DNA of 64,000 nt from Shewanella seohaensis (GTDB lineage Bacteria; Pseudomonadota; Gammaproteobacteria; Enterobacterales; Shewanellaceae), in contig NZ_CP104900.1 in the NCBI RefSeq assembly GCF_025449215.1, positions 310,001-374,000 of the forward strand. Direction: 5' to 3'. Numbering within the stretch: position 1 is the first letter of the stretch; each line of letters starts with the position of its first letter. Under the pieces are notes generated by a model. It did no database searches, was not told the origin of the DNA, and worked only from the letters and a program-made list of their open reading frames with translations. Positions 35,779 to 45,433 of this stretch are shown in pieces. The position numbers and the translations under genes are program-made.

Positions 35779-37410
35779 TTAAGGCCATCGCATTGACTCA
35801 TAGGTTTCGGAACGGCTTTGAAACTGAAATCCATGCCGTAAATAGAGTGATTTAGCCTGAGTATTTTCACTCTCTACTGATAAATGAACAGGCAACTGAC
35901 GTTGTGTCGCCTCAAGCTTGACCGCCTCCAATATCGTAGAGCCTAAACCACGACCTCGCATGCTTGGCGTAATAATAAAATCAACAAGATGAACTCTCTG
36001 CTCATTAATATCTAGCATCAGTTTGCCGACCGCTTGTTGCTGATAAAACAAAATGTAGCTGATGGCATTTGGATATTGTTCCCGATAGGAGACTTGCTGC
36101 AGCCGATATTGTTGCTCCAACATGTTCTGTGCGATATCAAGGGGTAAACCAAGCTCATAGAAGAAGGTTTTAGTCGAATAAAAAAGCTCTGCCATAAATA
36201 GGTTATCGTTTGCGTTGGCAGGCTTAATACTCAAGCCAGTGAATGGATTTAACTCAGCTAGCATCATGGTTTTATCTCGATCTAAAGGTTGCAACAGTTG
36301 CTCATAAGCATTCAATAACTGCTGCCATGAGAGTGTTTGTGATTCATTCAATGGGATAGATTGCGTGGGTACCTTGGGCGTAAACAATTGTCCTTGTCGC
36401 TTAACATCAAAGCGCCAGTGCTGTTGCCAATGCTCGATATCTTCTGCGGCTAACGGCCAGTCTAGAATGGCCGAAAGTGCACTGGGTTTAAGCACATTTA
36501 ATTGTTGATAATCCATTAAAATGCAACGACTTGATTGATAAAGTGCAGCAGTTTGCTGGGCAAAACCATACAACACACCCATTCGAAATGCGTCTACACT
36601 AGGCTCACTTTCCGTAAGCGCTAATGAATGGGGAAATACAGCCTTCACCCGCCCCGCCATATGCATCCCAGCCTCTCGTTGATGCGAAGCCAAAATATCT
36701 CTGGGGTGGCGCATCAGACATAGCACTCGACTATTAGGATAAAGTTCGAGCAACATGGGCCAACAGGCTAAATCCCAGGCATTCCACTTGATCACTAGCT
36801 CACGCTCATCAAGCCTCAACCGCCCTTGTAGCCTTAAACATAAATCCACCAGCAGCGGTGTTAAGGTCGAAGGCCAAGCATCATGGTGCATCACATCGCT
36901 GCAGAGCATAGATTCGGATAACACTCGGCAAGTTTTGAGTAGGGAGAAACTGCTAGAAACCAGTGTTGAGCCACAACGAGACCAATGGAAAATCATCAAA
37001 TTAGGATTGATCGCGGGCAAACTTTCACGTTGGGATAATAAGGGTTCGAGCAAAGTTTGAGGTTGGATAAAACTGGCCAGTAAACCACGACGAGCATCGC
37101 TGATATCGTCCTCCAAGAAAGGTTTTGATAACCGCTGAAAGACAGGAACCCAACTTATTGTTTTGGTTTGAGCATGATAACGAGAAGGAAACCAAACTTG
37201 GCTAAAGCGTGCTAAATCCGGAATGAAACCTTGTTGCTGCAAGGCAATAAATGCCAACATCTGCTCTAAATTTAGCTCGGGCCAATTGAGGAAGTCGGCC
37301 ATCAAAGCAATAAAATGCTCAACATCGTTAGCTTGATGCAGCAAAATCAGCATTTGCGGTTGATGCAACAGTTGCCAATAGCGTTGCTGCTGTTCATGAA
37401 TATCAATCAT
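35779..37410 (-). CDS. Sulfotransferase fused to a GNAT acetyltransferase
   Basis: The 543-residue protein has three parts. Residues about 1-65 are a helical segment faintly like Nif11 leaders. Residues about 140-360 are a PAPS-dependent sulfotransferase with the 5'-phosphosulfate loop HWSRCGSTLVSS (141-153) and the 3'-phosphate motif RVLCLMRHPRDILASHQR. Residues about 395-543 are a GNAT acetyltransferase with DFIITPSMRGRGLGSTIL and SLYLRHGF. It starts with ATG overlapping the stop of the upstream dioxygenase gene (TAATG), so the two are translationally coupled. The acceptor is unknown; neighbours suggest a protein. CysQ, encoded at 24 kb, would recycle the PAP product. Confidence 0.85.
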   Translation of the reverse strand: MIDIHEQQQRYWQLLHQPQMLILLHQANDVEHFIALMADFLNWPELNLEQMLAFIALQQQGFIPDLARFSQVWFPSRYHAQTKTISWVPVFQRLSKPFLEDDISDARRGLLASFIQPQTLLEPLLSQRESLPAINPNLMIFHWSRCGSTLVSSSFSLLKTCRVLSESMLCSDVMHHDAWPSTLTPLLVDLCLRLQGRLRLDERELVIKWNAWDLACWPMLLELYPNSRVLCLMRHPRDILASHQREAGMHMAGRVKAVFPHSLALTESEPSVDAFRMGVLYGFAQQTAALYQSSRCILMDYQQLNVLKPSALSAILDWPLAAEDIEHWQQHWRFDVKRQGQLFTPKVPTQSIPLNESQTLSWQQLLNAYEQLLQPLDRDKTMMLAELNPFTGLSIKPANANDNLFMAELFYSTKTFFYELGLPLDIAQNMLEQQYRLQQVSYREQYPNAISYILFYQQQAVGKLMLDINEQRVHLVDFIITPSMRGRGLGSTILEAVKLEATQRQLPVHLSVESENTQAKSLYLRHGFQFQSRSETYESMRWP

Positions 37411-39418
37411 TAGCTGGCCATTGGGTAGAAGTTAATGTACTGCACCATGCGGGGTAGCACGCCTCGATTTGGCGTCGGTCCATGGGGCAAGGCGTGGTGC
37501 CAAATGATTAAATCCCCAGCGTTTGCGGCAATGGGTTTAATGGGCCACTCCTCCCAACGCTGTTGCTGCAACTCAATATCAGTCTTGTTTTGTTCTTGTA
37601 GCCAGGTTTCTATTTTGAGGTGAAAACCGGGAACACAGCAAAATGCCCCTGTTCAGCAGGGGTATCCGTCAGATAAATCAATCCTTGCGTTCCAAAGGGC
37701 ACGGGTAGTTGCAGTGGCATATCCCAATGCATATTTGGGCCAGGAAACTGCCAAGTGGGCGTTTCAGGAGGATTAAAACTCACTCTATCAGTCGTCATCA
37801 CTAAATCAGTACGCTGCCATAATTGTTCAAAGACTTGGCGGATTAGCGGTGTTTGCCGATTGGCATCGAGGATGGGATGACGAAATAACTGCAGCATGAT
37901 TTTCTGCATCAACTCATGGGACTGGTACCAAGTTGATGGATCATTTTCATTCGCACCAAGCTGTTGCCAAATCACTGCTCGACTCACCGCACATTGCGCT
38001 TTTGACAACACTTGCGGGATGACTAAATAACCTTCCCGTTGCCAAAAGGCGAGTTGGGCATCGGTAAGCACTTGAGGTAAAGCGTTACCATAAACTAACT
38101 CGGTATTGCCGCTTTCTGGCTCAGCTTGGGATAAGGCACGCAATCGCTGATTGATGCCAACGATATCCGCCGTAGTCAGCTTAGTTTGCCTTTGAACGAA
38201 GGCGATAAAATCAGTTTGTTTGTCATATTGATAGAGCGCCTTCATCCCAGGTTCTAATCCAATACCGCACAGATCCAGCAGCGCTTTATCTAGGTTCCAT
38301 TCTCCCTCTGCCACCTCATTGGTTTGTCCACGCTTTTGCAACTGAATTTTTTGCCATAGTCGCTGCAAGTGATAAATGCCCAAACAACTCAAATCCTCAC
38401 TGCCAACAAGCGCCAATTTATGCCGCTGATATTGGAAGATAAAATCGGGATATGTTCCCAGCTCGTAACGGAAGTCCACCCTGCTAAGAGGTTTAAGCCA
38501 CAAGGATTTTTTATATTGGGAGAGGGTTAATTGTGATTGGTTTTCAAGTAATTGATGTTCGCCATAAACCCTGATTTGCGTCGTCAATTTTAGGTTTATG
38601 GATTGAGGAGCATAATGAGGTAACAATAAGCTCCCCACTAACCCACTCCAGTCGCCTTGAGCGAGCAAGCGGGCGTGGGCTAAATCGAGGCAGAATAAAG
38701 GGCCCAAATAAATGGGCGGCCGATCTTTTAGCTCGAGCCATGCATCCAACTCAATCGACTCAGGGATCAAACATCCATCCTCAGATAAAAAATGCTGTAG
38801 ATGGCTAAAAATCTGTACCTGCGGTTCCTGTTGCAGCAGGTGTTTCATGGTTTCAGAAATAATCAGATCAAAGGCTTGTGTTGATGCTGGCTGCCAACGC
38901 GTAGCGTCAGCACAGATAAGCGCATCGACACGATCCGCTACGCCGAAATACGTCAGCAGTTTTTCCACACTCTCCAATGATGCTTGATGAATGTCGAGTA
39001 AGGTTACTCGCACTTGCTTTGCCGTATATAGCGGTAATAAGGCTAAGATTAGCCAAGCAAAAGGCCCTGTTCCGGCATAGAGTATGTGCACAGGTTGGTT
39101 CGAGTTAGCTTTAAGTTTGTCTTGTATCGCTTGATAAATTCCCTGAATAAACACTCTGCTACGCTCCGGGTCTTCTGCACATTGCGCCGCAGTTGTTGGT
39201 GATACCGCCTTGCCAAAAGGGGTCATGCTGGCCTCTGTATCGAGAAACAACGCCGGATGCAGCTCTAACCCTGTCAATTGGCATAACTGCGCCAGCATAG
39301 GATCGATAAGCCGCTTTGCCTCGCCCGCTGAGTGCGATTGCAGTAGCGCCTGAGCAAACAGCTTTAATCTTAGAAACGCCTCGTGCTGCCCTGCATTAGG
39401 CTTTGATCTTGGCATCAT
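37410..39418 (-). CDS. PRMT-like methyltransferase fused to a PhyH-type dioxygenase (frame break)
   Basis: Repaired, the protein is 669 residues. The N-terminal part has a class I SAM fold with VHILYAGTGPFAWLIL, then LLDIHQASLES and an ISETMKHLL loop resembling the double-E loop of protein arginine methyltransferases. The C-terminal 200 residues are a phytanoyl-CoA dioxygenase-like 2-oxoglutarate oxygenase: the iron motif HWD (NMHWDMPL) and, past the break, HHALPHGPTPNRGVLPRM with the distal His and Arg. The break is in the CCCC run at 37646-37649; without repair the distal iron ligand is lost. It overlaps the upstream gene by 23 bases and the downstream sulfotransferase by one. Confidence 0.83.
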
Positions 39419-40010
39419 GGATAAGCTCCTTTAACCACGAGTTGACTTCACAATCGATCACCAAATTTATTCTGGCCTCCACGCCTTTGTTTGCGACCCA
39501 ATGGGTTTGGTCGGCATTGATATACCACAGCTCCCCCGCTTGCATAGGCACTCGCTTATCGTCCACATAAAAATACAGTTGGGCGTGAGTTTGAATGGGA
39601 AGATGCAATCTTGCTTCGCCTTGCTCTAGGGATAAGCCTTGATCCCTATGGGGCTTGATTTCGGCGCCAGCGTGTAAACGCATTAAACGTACCGATTTAA
39701 CCCGGCAAGCAAGGGATTGAATAAACTGCAGCAGCGCAGGGCTCGACTCCAATGAGGGCAAGTTATCCCAATCTGTCGCGGCACTAATGGAAAAGGCTTG
39801 CAAAATAGGGTGCGCGACTCGATATTCCTCGGCGCAGCGCAGGGCCAACACATCCCAACCGCCCTGAGAGCCCGCGTGATAATCACGCTGGTTAATGTGT
39901 GGTAACCACTCATGCTGCAACAAAGTCGTGAGTTCTTGCTGTAAACTAGTGATATTCGGAGCTTGGGTAAGTAAGGCGAATGAGCAGATATCCATATCCA
40001 AGTGTCTCAT
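39396..40010 (-). CDS. Aspartyl/asparaginyl beta-hydroxylase-like dioxygenase
   Basis: The 204-residue protein shows the AspH family pattern: PHRD iron ligands (IKPHRDQGL), a distal THWVANKG histidine and the R of EARINLVIDCEV for 2-oxoglutarate. In characterised relatives this fold hydroxylates Asp or Asn side chains of proteins. Here the target is unknown. It is first gene of the modification operon, preceded by a divergent yrfG; the ATG at 40008-40010 or a second at 39995 could be used. Confidence 0.85.
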   Translation of the reverse strand: MRHLDMDICSFALLTQAPNITSLQQELTTLLQHEWLPHINQRDYHAGSQGGWDVLALRCAEEYRVAHPILQAFSISAATDWDNLPSLESSPALLQFIQSLACRVKSVRLMRLHAGAEIKPHRDQGLSLEQGEARLHLPIQTHAQLYFYVDDKRVPMQAGELWYINADQTHWVANKGVEARINLVIDCEVNSWLKELIHDAKIKA

Positions 40011-40105
40011 TTTTAGACAAAAACGAATTAATCAAGCCTAGCACAAAGTGTCATGCTGACAAGATAAGCTGATCTACAAGCCGACCTAACCACACAGGAC
40101 ATCCC

Positions 40106-40768
40106 ATGTTTGACTGGAAGAAGATTGATACTGTACTGCTCGATATGGATGGCACCCTGCTCGACCTGCACTTTGATAACCATTTTTGGTTGAGTCTGGT
40201 GCCGCAGGAACTGAGCAAGCAGCGGGGATTAAGCCAGAGCCAGGCACAACAACTGGTGGAACAAGCCTACGGCAGAGTCGCGGGTACGTTAGACTGGTAT
40301 TGCCTCGATTATTGGCAGTCCGAGCTGCAGCTCGACATTATGGGGCTTCACCGTAACTTAGTTGACCGCATTCAGCTGCGCCAAGACAGTATGCCTTTTC
40401 TCGATGCCCTCTCCGCCGCGGGGAAAAAACGTATCTTAGTCACCAATGCCCACCCTAAGAGTCTTGCGCTTAAGCTAGAACACACTGAACTTGCTAGCGG
40501 CTTAGATGCGATGATTTCGAGTCACGAAACGGGTTATCCCAAGGAACACCCTCAATTTTGGCAAACGCTATTTGAAAAATTCGCCCTAGTGCCAGAGCGC
40601 TGCCTGTTTATTGATGATAGCGAGCCTATTTTGAATGCTGCGCGCTTAGCGGGCGTGGGGCATCAGCTCGGGATCAGCAATCCCGATAGCCAAAAACCTG
40701 CCAAAGCCTTCAATGATTTTCCGGCCATTAGCGACTATCGCCTGCTGTTTGCCGATCTGGCGGGTTAA
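40106..40768 (+). CDS. yrfG: HAD-family GMP/IMP nucleotidase YrfG
   Basis: The 220-residue HAD hydrolase has motif I DMDGTLLDL, motif II LVTNA, motif III near GYPKEHP and motif IV FIDDSEP. E. coli YrfG dephosphorylates purine nucleotides and its gene is next to hslR-hslO, as it is here apart from the gsp operon in between. It is divergent from the modification operon by 95 bases and convergent with gspN. Confidence 0.9.
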   Translation: MFDWKKIDTVLLDMDGTLLDLHFDNHFWLSLVPQELSKQRGLSQSQAQQLVEQAYGRVAGTLDWYCLDYWQSELQLDIMGLHRNLVDRIQLRQDSMPFLDALSAAGKKRILVTNAHPKSLALKLEHTELASGLDAMISSHETGYPKEHPQFWQTLFEKFALVPERCLFIDDSEPILNAARLAGVGHQLGISNPDSQKPAKAFNDFPAISDYRLLFADLAG

Positions 40769-40781
40769 TCCCTTAAAATAC

Positions 40782-40804
40782 AAAAGGCACCCTAAGGTGC
40801 CTTT
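40782..40804. terminator. Bidirectional terminator between yrfG and gspN
   Basis: AAAAGGCACC-CTAA-GGTGCCTTTA stem with A/T flanks, serving the convergent yrfG and gsp operon ends. Confidence 0.8.
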
Positions 40805-40832
40805 ATCGAATCATGCACGAGCTTTTCTAAGA

Positions 40833-41594
40833 TTAAAGCCCTGGAATACGGCCTTGATAAACTACTGGGAAGTAACCATCGCTACCACGCTTGCCGAGCA
40901 TACCGAGGGATTTACGCATATCTTCTGGCTGTTCGTTGGTTTCTTTAATTTTAGCGGCAACCTTGACCATATTGCCTTCGTCTAGTTGTAACGTGCCGAT
41001 AATCCCCAACTGGTTTTTACTCTCATCGGTGGCAAGCTGGGCTTTACCCTCAACACAACTCAGCCCCAGTTCGATATTACCCAGTGGATAATTGCCGAAT
41101 TGGTTCTTCACATTGGTTTGATTTAAAAACAACTTACCCGATAACTGCTCGCACCAAGGTTTACCTTGCTCTAGGGTTTCGACCAGCAGGCTGACTTCAC
41201 CGTTAATTTCGGTTCTAAAGGGCAGTTTAGCATTGCCAATTAAGAAGCTATCGGGCGCCTCAAAACGCAATCCTTGAGCGCTGATACCGCCCATAGACCA
41301 AGTGATTAACCCTTTAGCACTCACTGGGGTTGCACGGTTACCCACTTGAAAATCCAGCTTCACTTTACCTAAAAACAACGCCCAAGGGCTCAGCTCCCAA
41401 CGAACTTGTTCCAATTGGCGTTGCTGCAGATTTAAGGTTTCGATGCTGCCAGACCAAATACTGCCACTCACGCCAGAAATTCCGACATTTGCAGGCAATG
41501 GCGCGAGGCGCACAGCAACACTGGCGGGAAATAGCGCCAGTAAAAACACTAAATAAACCAGTACACCTATAATGATTTTTTTTATCAAACTCAC
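40833..41594 (-). CDS. gspN: Type II secretion protein GspN
   Basis: The 253-residue protein has one N-terminal membrane helix (about 5-27) and a periplasmic beta-rich body typical of GspN (VSGSIWSGS, WELSPWALFLGKVKLDFQVG). GspN is an accessory inner-membrane component, dispensable in some systems. It is the last gene of the gspC-N operon, 14 bases after gspM. Confidence 0.9.
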   Translation of the reverse strand: MSLIKKIIIGVLVYLVFLLALFPASVAVRLAPLPANVGISGVSGSIWSGSIETLNLQQRQLEQVRWELSPWALFLGKVKLDFQVGNRATPVSAKGLITWSMGGISAQGLRFEAPDSFLIGNAKLPFRTEINGEVSLLVETLEQGKPWCEQLSGKLFLNQTNVKNQFGNYPLGNIELGLSCVEGKAQLATDESKNQLGIIGTLQLDEGNMVKVAAKIKETNEQPEDMRKSLGMLGKRGSDGYFPVVYQGRIPGL

Positions 41595-41608
41595 AGCTAC
41601 ACCTTAAC

Positions 41609-42085
41609 CTATTGCGCTAGTTGGATACGTCTTACTTTGACATAGCCAGGCGCGTCGGCCTCTGCCAAATCAACACTCTCAAGTGATAGGCCTTTTTTCT
41701 GCACTAAGTCACTCAAATAATTGAGTAAGGCATCGAATGGCACATCATCCATCCACACTTGAATTTTATCGCCCTGGGGCTGCATACGAGTGATCACTAA
41801 TCCGTAAGTGCCCGCTGTTTGGTTAACGACCGAGCTTAAGCTGCCTGACATTGTCGGTTTAGCGCCGCTTTGTTTTAAGCCAGCGATTTTATTCGCCGTT
41901 TGCTTTACATAGGTTAGTGTCTGCTGCTGCGCCGTTAAGTTGCGCAGAGCATTGGCTTCGGCATTGGCAATAGGTGTCCAGATGCCCCAGTAAAACACGC
42001 CGATGACTAAGAAAACGGCGCCGAATCCGACGATTTGCTGCTCGCGCGATGCAAGCCCTTGCCACCAAGTCCGCAAATTATCCAT
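41609..42085 (-). CDS. gspM: Type II secretion protein GspM
   Basis: The 158-residue bitopic inner-membrane protein has a cytoplasmic start (WWQGLASREQQ), one membrane helix at about 19-38 and a ferredoxin-like periplasmic domain. It partners with GspL in the assembly platform. It begins one base after the gspL stop codon. Confidence 0.93.
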   Translation of the reverse strand: MDNLRTWWQGLASREQQIVGFGAVFLVIGVFYWGIWTPIANAEANALRNLTAQQQTLTYVKQTANKIAGLKQSGAKPTMSGSLSSVVNQTAGTYGLVITRMQPQGDKIQVWMDDVPFDALLNYLSDLVQKKGLSLESVDLAEADAPGYVKVRRIQLAQ

Positions 42086-42086
42086 C

Positions 42087-43274
42087 TTATTTGCCCCTCA
42101 AGGTTAAGGTACTGGTGACCTGATCTTCACCGCTGTTCATCGTACCGCCATCCAGTTGGAAACGACGGCCGACTATTTCTTTAAACTTCTCAATTTGCGC
42201 GTAATTCTTAGCCGTAACTTGCATACGGATTTCATTACGGGCGCTCTCAAATCTTAGGGTGTTTGGTTTCAGCTCTGGCACTTGTTTAAAGGCGTCCTGT
42301 AAACCATCGAGCATCGCAAAAAACTCAGCACCACTGCCTTGGCCTTGGAGTGCGCGCAGCTGGCTTTCCATCTGCGAACGTAAATTCACAATGCGTGAGT
42401 TCCCCGGCACCACTTGTTGATAAATGGCTTCACTCTGCGCCTTCAAATCGGCAATCTGGCCATTCACCTGATGAATAGTTAAGCCCTTATTCACTAAGGA
42501 CAAGACAATGGCAACACCTAATACGATTGCGGCATTTTTCCATTGCAACAGATGCTTACTGTATTCGCGCTTCGGCGTATACACACCCGTGAGTAAGTTG
42601 ATGGGCGCATGTAAAATACCGCGCGCTAGCACCAACATAGGCAAATCGAGCGGCTGTGGCTTAAGCTCAACGCCGTCCAGTTCCATCTCAGTGTAACTGG
42701 CGACCGACACTTCGTCGGCCTGTGCCGTCAGTTGCTTCATCGCGACAGGCAGCCAAGGTAAAGGCAGGCTATGGCCGGTTCCTAATCCTGTACGCAGTAA
42801 TAACTCGTTACCAAAACGCATTGCCGCCCATTGGCATTCCTGTAATGGCAAGGCGAGGCAATCGGGCACGATACGCTTCACTTTTAAACCCGCTTCGGCC
42901 AAGCAGCTAAGCCAAGTTTGCATTTGCTCATGGGCAACGGCTACCACGCTGAGGGCATCGCCATTGCGTGGGCCAACGGTAAAATGCATCGCATCCACAT
43001 CATCGGCGATAGTTTCTTCCAGCATAAAAGGCAGGGCTTTTAAGGCTTGGCGTTGGCCTTTTTCGGGCAGATTCACGCTGGTGAGCGTCATGGCGGAGGC
43101 TGGCACCAATACATCGATAGGCCGATTTCCCGCGCGCTCGGTTAAGGTTGATAAACCTTGGGCGTTGGCAAGTTCACCAGAGGCGATAATTTCTTGTTCT
43201 TGTTCGGACCAAACCAGCCAAGAGCAAGCCTGCTCTGCGGTTCTGCCTAAGCGAATAAATAGCCGTTCACTCAC
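42087..43274 (-). CDS. gspL: Type II secretion protein GspL
   Basis: The 395-residue protein has an actin-like cytoplasmic domain (residues about 1-240) that binds the GspE ATPase, a membrane helix at about 248-266 (AAIVLGVAIVLSLV), and a periplasmic ferredoxin-like domain. Length is typical. It lies 48 bases after gspK in the operon. Confidence 0.94.
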   Translation of the reverse strand: MSERLFIRLGRTAEQACSWLVWSEQEQEIIASGELANAQGLSTLTERAGNRPIDVLVPASAMTLTSVNLPEKGQRQALKALPFMLEETIADDVDAMHFTVGPRNGDALSVVAVAHEQMQTWLSCLAEAGLKVKRIVPDCLALPLQECQWAAMRFGNELLLRTGLGTGHSLPLPWLPVAMKQLTAQADEVSVASYTEMELDGVELKPQPLDLPMLVLARGILHAPINLLTGVYTPKREYSKHLLQWKNAAIVLGVAIVLSLVNKGLTIHQVNGQIADLKAQSEAIYQQVVPGNSRIVNLRSQMESQLRALQGQGSGAEFFAMLDGLQDAFKQVPELKPNTLRFESARNEIRMQVTAKNYAQIEKFKEIVGRRFQLDGGTMNSGEDQVTSTLTLRGK

Positions 43275-43322
43275 AGTTTTTCTCCACCAGCTTCCATCTT
43301 AAAAGATTGAGCTTGTTTGCTA

Positions 43323-44321
43323 TTATTTTTGTCCACCAAACTGACGGGTGAGCACATCCATTTTGTTACCGCTGCTCTTTTTGAGCACGCTCTCCATTCT
43401 AAAAATGGCGTTATCGACCTTAGCGCCCGAGGCGAGGAGGAAGTACTGACTGTCCACCACAAAACTGGACTTCATCGCATCTTCCCACTTAATCGACCCC
43501 ATTGAGGAGGATTCATAAAAATCATCGATCTTGGCAAAACCATCGCCGGGACGTTGGTTGATAATGCTTTCGGCCTCGCCAACCGATATCTGATTATCCA
43601 GCATGGCTGCCAGCAGCGCCGCTTGCTCAACCTCTATGGTGTTCACGTTTAACAGTTGTCTGTCATTCCCTGGAATGACGCAAATATAAGGCAATAATTT
43701 CAGATAAATATCTTGGGTGTAACCTATCACCGCCCGCAACTCACTCCTGTGATTCATCAGGGTATTTGCGGCGCGATAAGGCACATTTCGCGCCTCATAC
43801 TCGGCATCTTCGGCGCCATATGGGCTCGCGACCGTGTCCTCGTCGATATAATCCTTTAGAGTTTGGGTTAAATGATCCGCGGTAAAATCATCCATCCCTA
43901 AACTCACTAATAACGCTTTGTATTGCTTTGCCGCTAACGGCAATTTAGGTTGACCGTTTTCCACATCTTTTGTGGTGACGGACAAAGCATTTAAGTTAAA
44001 ACACGAACGCATATCGGTGATCTTGCCTGCAATCTCACCATATTCCGCCGGGAATACCACGTCGCTCATGGCCCAATATTGTTGCTTGTGTACCCGGCCT
44101 TCCGAATCGTCTAAGTCCTGTTTGAGGATCTTTTTCGCCAGTTCTTCGGCGGAAATCGCGTACCAATAGGCCTGATCGTACTGGGCTAAGTTTAAGGTGC
44201 GGCGCATCGACAACTGATTACGGCTGGTAATATTGGTGGCGATAATCACCACCATGGCCACGATCAGCAACACCACAATCAGCGCGACACCACGTTGTTT
44301 AGTCGGACTTCGCTTTATCAT
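43323..44321 (-). CDS. gspK: Type II secretion minor pseudopilin GspK
   Basis: The 332-residue prepilin-like protein has a leader with QRGVALIVVLLIVAMVV; as is usual for GspK the mature residue 5 is not glutamate. The large globular domain includes the helix-hairpin region with INQRPGDGFAKIDDF. GspK caps the pseudopilus tip with GspI and GspJ. It overlaps gspJ by four bases. Confidence 0.94.
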   Translation of the reverse strand: MIKRSPTKQRGVALIVVLLIVAMVVIIATNITSRNQLSMRRTLNLAQYDQAYWYAISAEELAKKILKQDLDDSEGRVHKQQYWAMSDVVFPAEYGEIAGKITDMRSCFNLNALSVTTKDVENGQPKLPLAAKQYKALLVSLGMDDFTADHLTQTLKDYIDEDTVASPYGAEDAEYEARNVPYRAANTLMNHRSELRAVIGYTQDIYLKLLPYICVIPGNDRQLLNVNTIEVEQAALLAAMLDNQISVGEAESIINQRPGDGFAKIDDFYESSSMGSIKWEDAMKSSFVVDSQYFLLASGAKVDNAIFRMESVLKKSSGNKMDVLTRQFGGQK

Positions 44322-45085
44322 GCGCCATCCTCATTACTAGGGTCACCTTTGCCGGGATCTTCTTCGCCGTTACCCGAGCCATCACCGTTATTGTCTTGGT
44401 CGCCGTTGTCGTCTTTATTGTCATCGGCGTTGTCGTTCTTATTGTCCTCATCATTGGACTTTTCTGGCGCAGCAGCACCCAAGGGCAACATAAACTTACG
44501 TTGAATTTTGCCTAAGCCTTCAATCTCAATTTCCATGGCGATGGCTTTGGGTAACTTGGTCGCTTCGACCTTGCGCTCCCATTTGTCCTCCATAAAGAAG
44601 GAATACTCGACCGAGAGCACCTTATCGATAATCACAGTCTTCATTGGCTCGGCGCCAAATTCGGGTTCGGGATACGGAAAGTACCAACGCTCTAATTTTC
44701 CTTCGCGCACCACGTAGGCAACTGACTGTATGCTGCCACGGGGCAATATGCCGTCGGGGTTGAGCCAGCCTAAGCGGTAGAACACTAAGGCCTCTGATTC
44801 CGAATCTAAAATATCGTTACCCGTTTGGAAGACTGTGGTACCACGGCCACCTTCGAGTAATCTGGGCGTCCGCGCCACCATCTGCCCAAGGTCGCGCTCA
44901 ATCGCGCCAAAGCCCTGCTGCAATGCCTTTAAACGCACCGAGAAGTTACGGGTCACTTCATCGTTGGTCAGCACAGTGCTTAACACCGCATTGGCGGCTA
45001 AACCTAACATGGCAAAAATCGCAATCGCGATCAGCATTTCCAGCAGGGTAAATCCCTTATGAGCCTTAGTTTGTTTTAAGGACAT
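44318..45085 (-). CDS. gspJ: Type II secretion minor pseudopilin GspJ with Asp/Asn-rich tail
   Basis: The N-terminus KGFTLLEMLIAIAIF is a class III prepilin signal cut by GspO/PilD. The conserved body follows, with MVARTPRLLEGG and EIEGLGKIQRKFMLPLG. The last 45 or so residues after PEKSN are a low-complexity tail rich in Asp, Asn, Gly and Lys, not part of the usual GspJ fold, which makes the protein 255 residues against about 200 commonly. It overlaps gspI by 20 bases. Confidence 0.93.
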   Translation of the reverse strand: MSLKQTKAHKGFTLLEMLIAIAIFAMLGLAANAVLSTVLTNDEVTRNFSVRLKALQQGFGAIERDLGQMVARTPRLLEGGRGTTVFQTGNDILDSESEALVFYRLGWLNPDGILPRGSIQSVAYVVREGKLERWYFPYPEPEFGAEPMKTVIIDKVLSVEYSFFMEDKWERKVEATKLPKAIAMEIEIEGLGKIQRKFMLPLGAAAPEKSNDEDNKNDNADDNKDDNGDQDNNGDGSGNGEEDPGKGDPSNEDGA

Positions 45086-45433
45086 AACTGCTCACTTGTG
45101 CTGCAATACGCTGATAACGCTCATCTTCACTGACACTAATGCGGATCATGCGAAAGTTATCATCCGTGGTTTTCACCACTTCTTTCCGCCAGTACCAATC
45201 CTTACCCGCGAGTTCAACCTGCCCTTCTTTTTGCCTAATTCGGGAAATTGCGGATCGAGTCTGGCGTCGACCATTTGATTGTCCGCCACCCATTGGGCAA
45301 GGGTGCGCGACTCCAGAATCGGCATATTCGCCATCTGTTCACCCAAGCTTTTGGTGATAGAGACGGCGGCGATGGCAAATACCGCCAAGGCCACAATGAC
45401 TTCGAGTAGGGTCATACCCTTAGCGTATTTCAT
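45066..45433 (-). CDS. gspI: Type II secretion minor pseudopilin GspI (frame break)
   Basis: N-terminal prepilin signal KGMTLLEVIVALAVF. The frame breaks at the TTTTT run at about 45228-45232 (ELGKKK, then EGQVELAGKDWYWRKEV in another frame); one added base restores a 122-residue protein ending in SSYVLKTN, a normal GspI length. It overlaps gspH by 14 bases and gspJ by 20, so the minor pseudopilins are translationally coupled. Confidence 0.93.
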
